From positions 1-6,663 of the forward strand of contig JACZYK010000150.1 of assembly GCA_022571135.1 (NCBI GenBank): a DNA stretch of 6,663 nucleotides, written 5' to 3'. The DNA is from Bacteroidota bacterium. Lineage in GTDB: Bacteria; Bacteroidota; Rhodothermia; Rhodothermales; UBA10348. Shown in pieces: positions 6,365 through 6,663 of this stretch; positions within the stretch are counted from its first letter, which is position 1, and each line of letters begins with the position of its first letter. The position numbers and the translations under genes are program-made. The notes beneath the pieces were generated by a model. That model saw nothing but the letters and a program-made list of their open reading frames with translations. It was not told the origin of the DNA and searched no databases.

Positions 6365-6380
6365 GTACCCCAGAGGGTAC
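6365..6380. promoter_or_regulatory. 6-bp palindromic repeat GTACCC-CAGA-GGGTAC upstream of hsp20
   Basis: GTACCC (6365-6370) and GGGTAC (6375-6380) are exact reverse complements around a CAGA loop, 40 nt before the hsp20 start and downstream of the possible promoter. It could be an operator or a small leader hairpin. It does not overlap the ribosome binding site, so it is not by itself an obvious RNA thermometer. Confidence 0.35.
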
Positions 6381-6406
6381 GTTATTTACAGGATTTAACG
6401 ATTTCT

Positions 6407-6412
6407 AAGAGG
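6407..6412 (+). promoter_or_regulatory. Ribosome binding site of hsp20
   Basis: AAGAGG followed by TAACACCG puts a Shine-Dalgarno-like purine run 8 nt before the ATG at 6421 and supports that start. It is the only clear Shine-Dalgarno among the five visible start sites in the window. Confidence 0.6.
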
Positions 6413-6420
6413 TAACACCG

Positions 6421-6663
6421 ATGACACAGCTTGTTCGATTCACACCCCGACCGGATCTTCGCAGAATGCAGCGGGAATTCGATCGTCTTTTCGGAAATTT
6501 CTTTCCTGCGTTCGGCCTGGCCGATGCGGGTGAACTCAATGGCGTTCATGGGCAGGCCCCATCCGGCGGTGGGCGAAAGCTGCGTGCCGAGGGAATAGGC
6601 TCCGTGCTGGCTGGGATACTGTCCAGTGATGATGGACGCTCGCGTGGGCGTGCACGTAGGGTT
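6421..6663 (+). CDS. Hsp20 small heat-shock protein, N-terminus only; reading disrupted after about 6516
   Basis: The first 32 residues, starting MTQLVRFTPRPDLRRMQREF and continuing DRLFGNFFPAFG, match the N-terminal arm of bacterial Hsp20/alpha-crystallin chaperones, ATP-independent holdases that bind unfolding proteins in the cytoplasm. The ATG has a good ribosome site. The frame stays open to the window edge (81 codons), but after FFPAFG it becomes Gly/Ser/Arg-rich (GELNGVHGQAPSGGGRK...) and shows none of the expected W.P.VDI.E or alpha-crystallin text. From there the other strand encodes a sulfatase fragment instead. The gene therefore appears truncated at about 6516-6525 by an assembly chimera or a rearrangement, and the frame beyond is probably not a true product. 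Family call is fairly sure for the N-terminus only. Confidence 0.6.
   Translation, partial: MTQLVRFTPRPDLRRMQREFDRLFGNFFPAFGLADAGELNGVHGQAPSGGGRKLRAEGIGSVLAGILSSDDGRSRGRARRV
6517..6663 (-). pseudogene. Sulfatase fragment with formylglycine signature CTPTR
   Basis: Read from the right edge, the minus strand gives NPTCTPTRASIITGQYPSQH and then GAYSLGTQL, the classic sulfatase active-site region: Cys (6652-6654) in C-T-P-T-R is the residue oxidised to formylglycine, followed by the xxxTGQYP helix. Sulfatases hydrolyse sulfate esters of polysaccharides or aryl compounds and are often exported. The family-like text fades after GLPMNAIEFTRI, and the frame then runs antisense to hsp20 until a stop at 6382-6384. 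Family members usually exceed 400 residues, so nearly the whole C-terminal catalytic region is missing here. The 5' part lies beyond the window. It is either a broken gene or sequence joined wrongly to hsp20; pseudogene is used because the reading is interrupted, not because decay is proven. Confidence 0.65.

Overview
The window looks like a piece of a chromosome (perhaps a metagenome contig) from a Bacteroidota-related bacterium, most likely of the Rhodothermota/Balneolota type. This is an inference. It rests on the E1 dehydrogenase resembling the fused alpha/beta form common in those groups, a TPR lipoprotein of the kind they carry, human-like fumarylacetoacetase, and start codons that mostly lack a Shine-Dalgarno sequence. 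No rRNA, tRNA, CRISPR array, IS element or phage gene was seen.

Layout, left to right. (1) Positions 2-931, plus strand: the C-terminal part of a thiamine-diphosphate 2-oxoacid dehydrogenase E1 (beta portion), cut by the window edge. (2) Positions 952-2121, minus strand, converging on E1 with 20 bp between the stops: a PLP-dependent trans-sulfuration enzyme, best called cystathionine gamma-synthase. (3) Positions 2227-3444, minus strand, just upstream of gene 2 and co-directional: a TPR-repeat predicted lipoprotein. A perfect 9-bp inverted repeat lies between genes 3 and 2. (4) Positions 3445-3861: a 417-bp divergent intergenic region with no convincing gene. It holds two similar promoter-like blocks, a terminator-like hairpin and a nested stem structure. 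(5) Positions 3862-4884 and 4895-6172, plus strand, 10 nt apart: a conserved protein of unknown function followed by fumarylacetoacetase, the last enzyme of tyrosine/homogentisate breakdown. (6) Positions 6173-6420: an intergenic region with a TTGACA box, a small palindrome and a clear ribosome binding site. (7) From 6421: the N-terminus of an Hsp20 small heat-shock protein.

Two things deserve attention. First, the uncharacterised protein at 3862-4884 carries several strongly motif-like blocks (DYAGLFPP, KLRCGG, FKATAGLHHP, MHGFLNVF, GSCSFDEP) that look like an enzyme active site, and it is tightly coupled to fumarylacetoacetase. It is the best candidate here for undescribed biochemistry. Second, the right end is a junction of two broken genes. 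The Hsp20 reading loses family resemblance near 6516, and from there to the window edge the minus strand encodes a sulfatase fragment with an intact CTPTR formylglycine signature. This is either an assembly or library chimera or a real rearrangement breakpoint.

The genes do not form one pathway. E1 (2-oxoacid oxidation), trans-sulfuration and tyrosine breakdown are separate amino-acid/carbon metabolism functions lying side by side.
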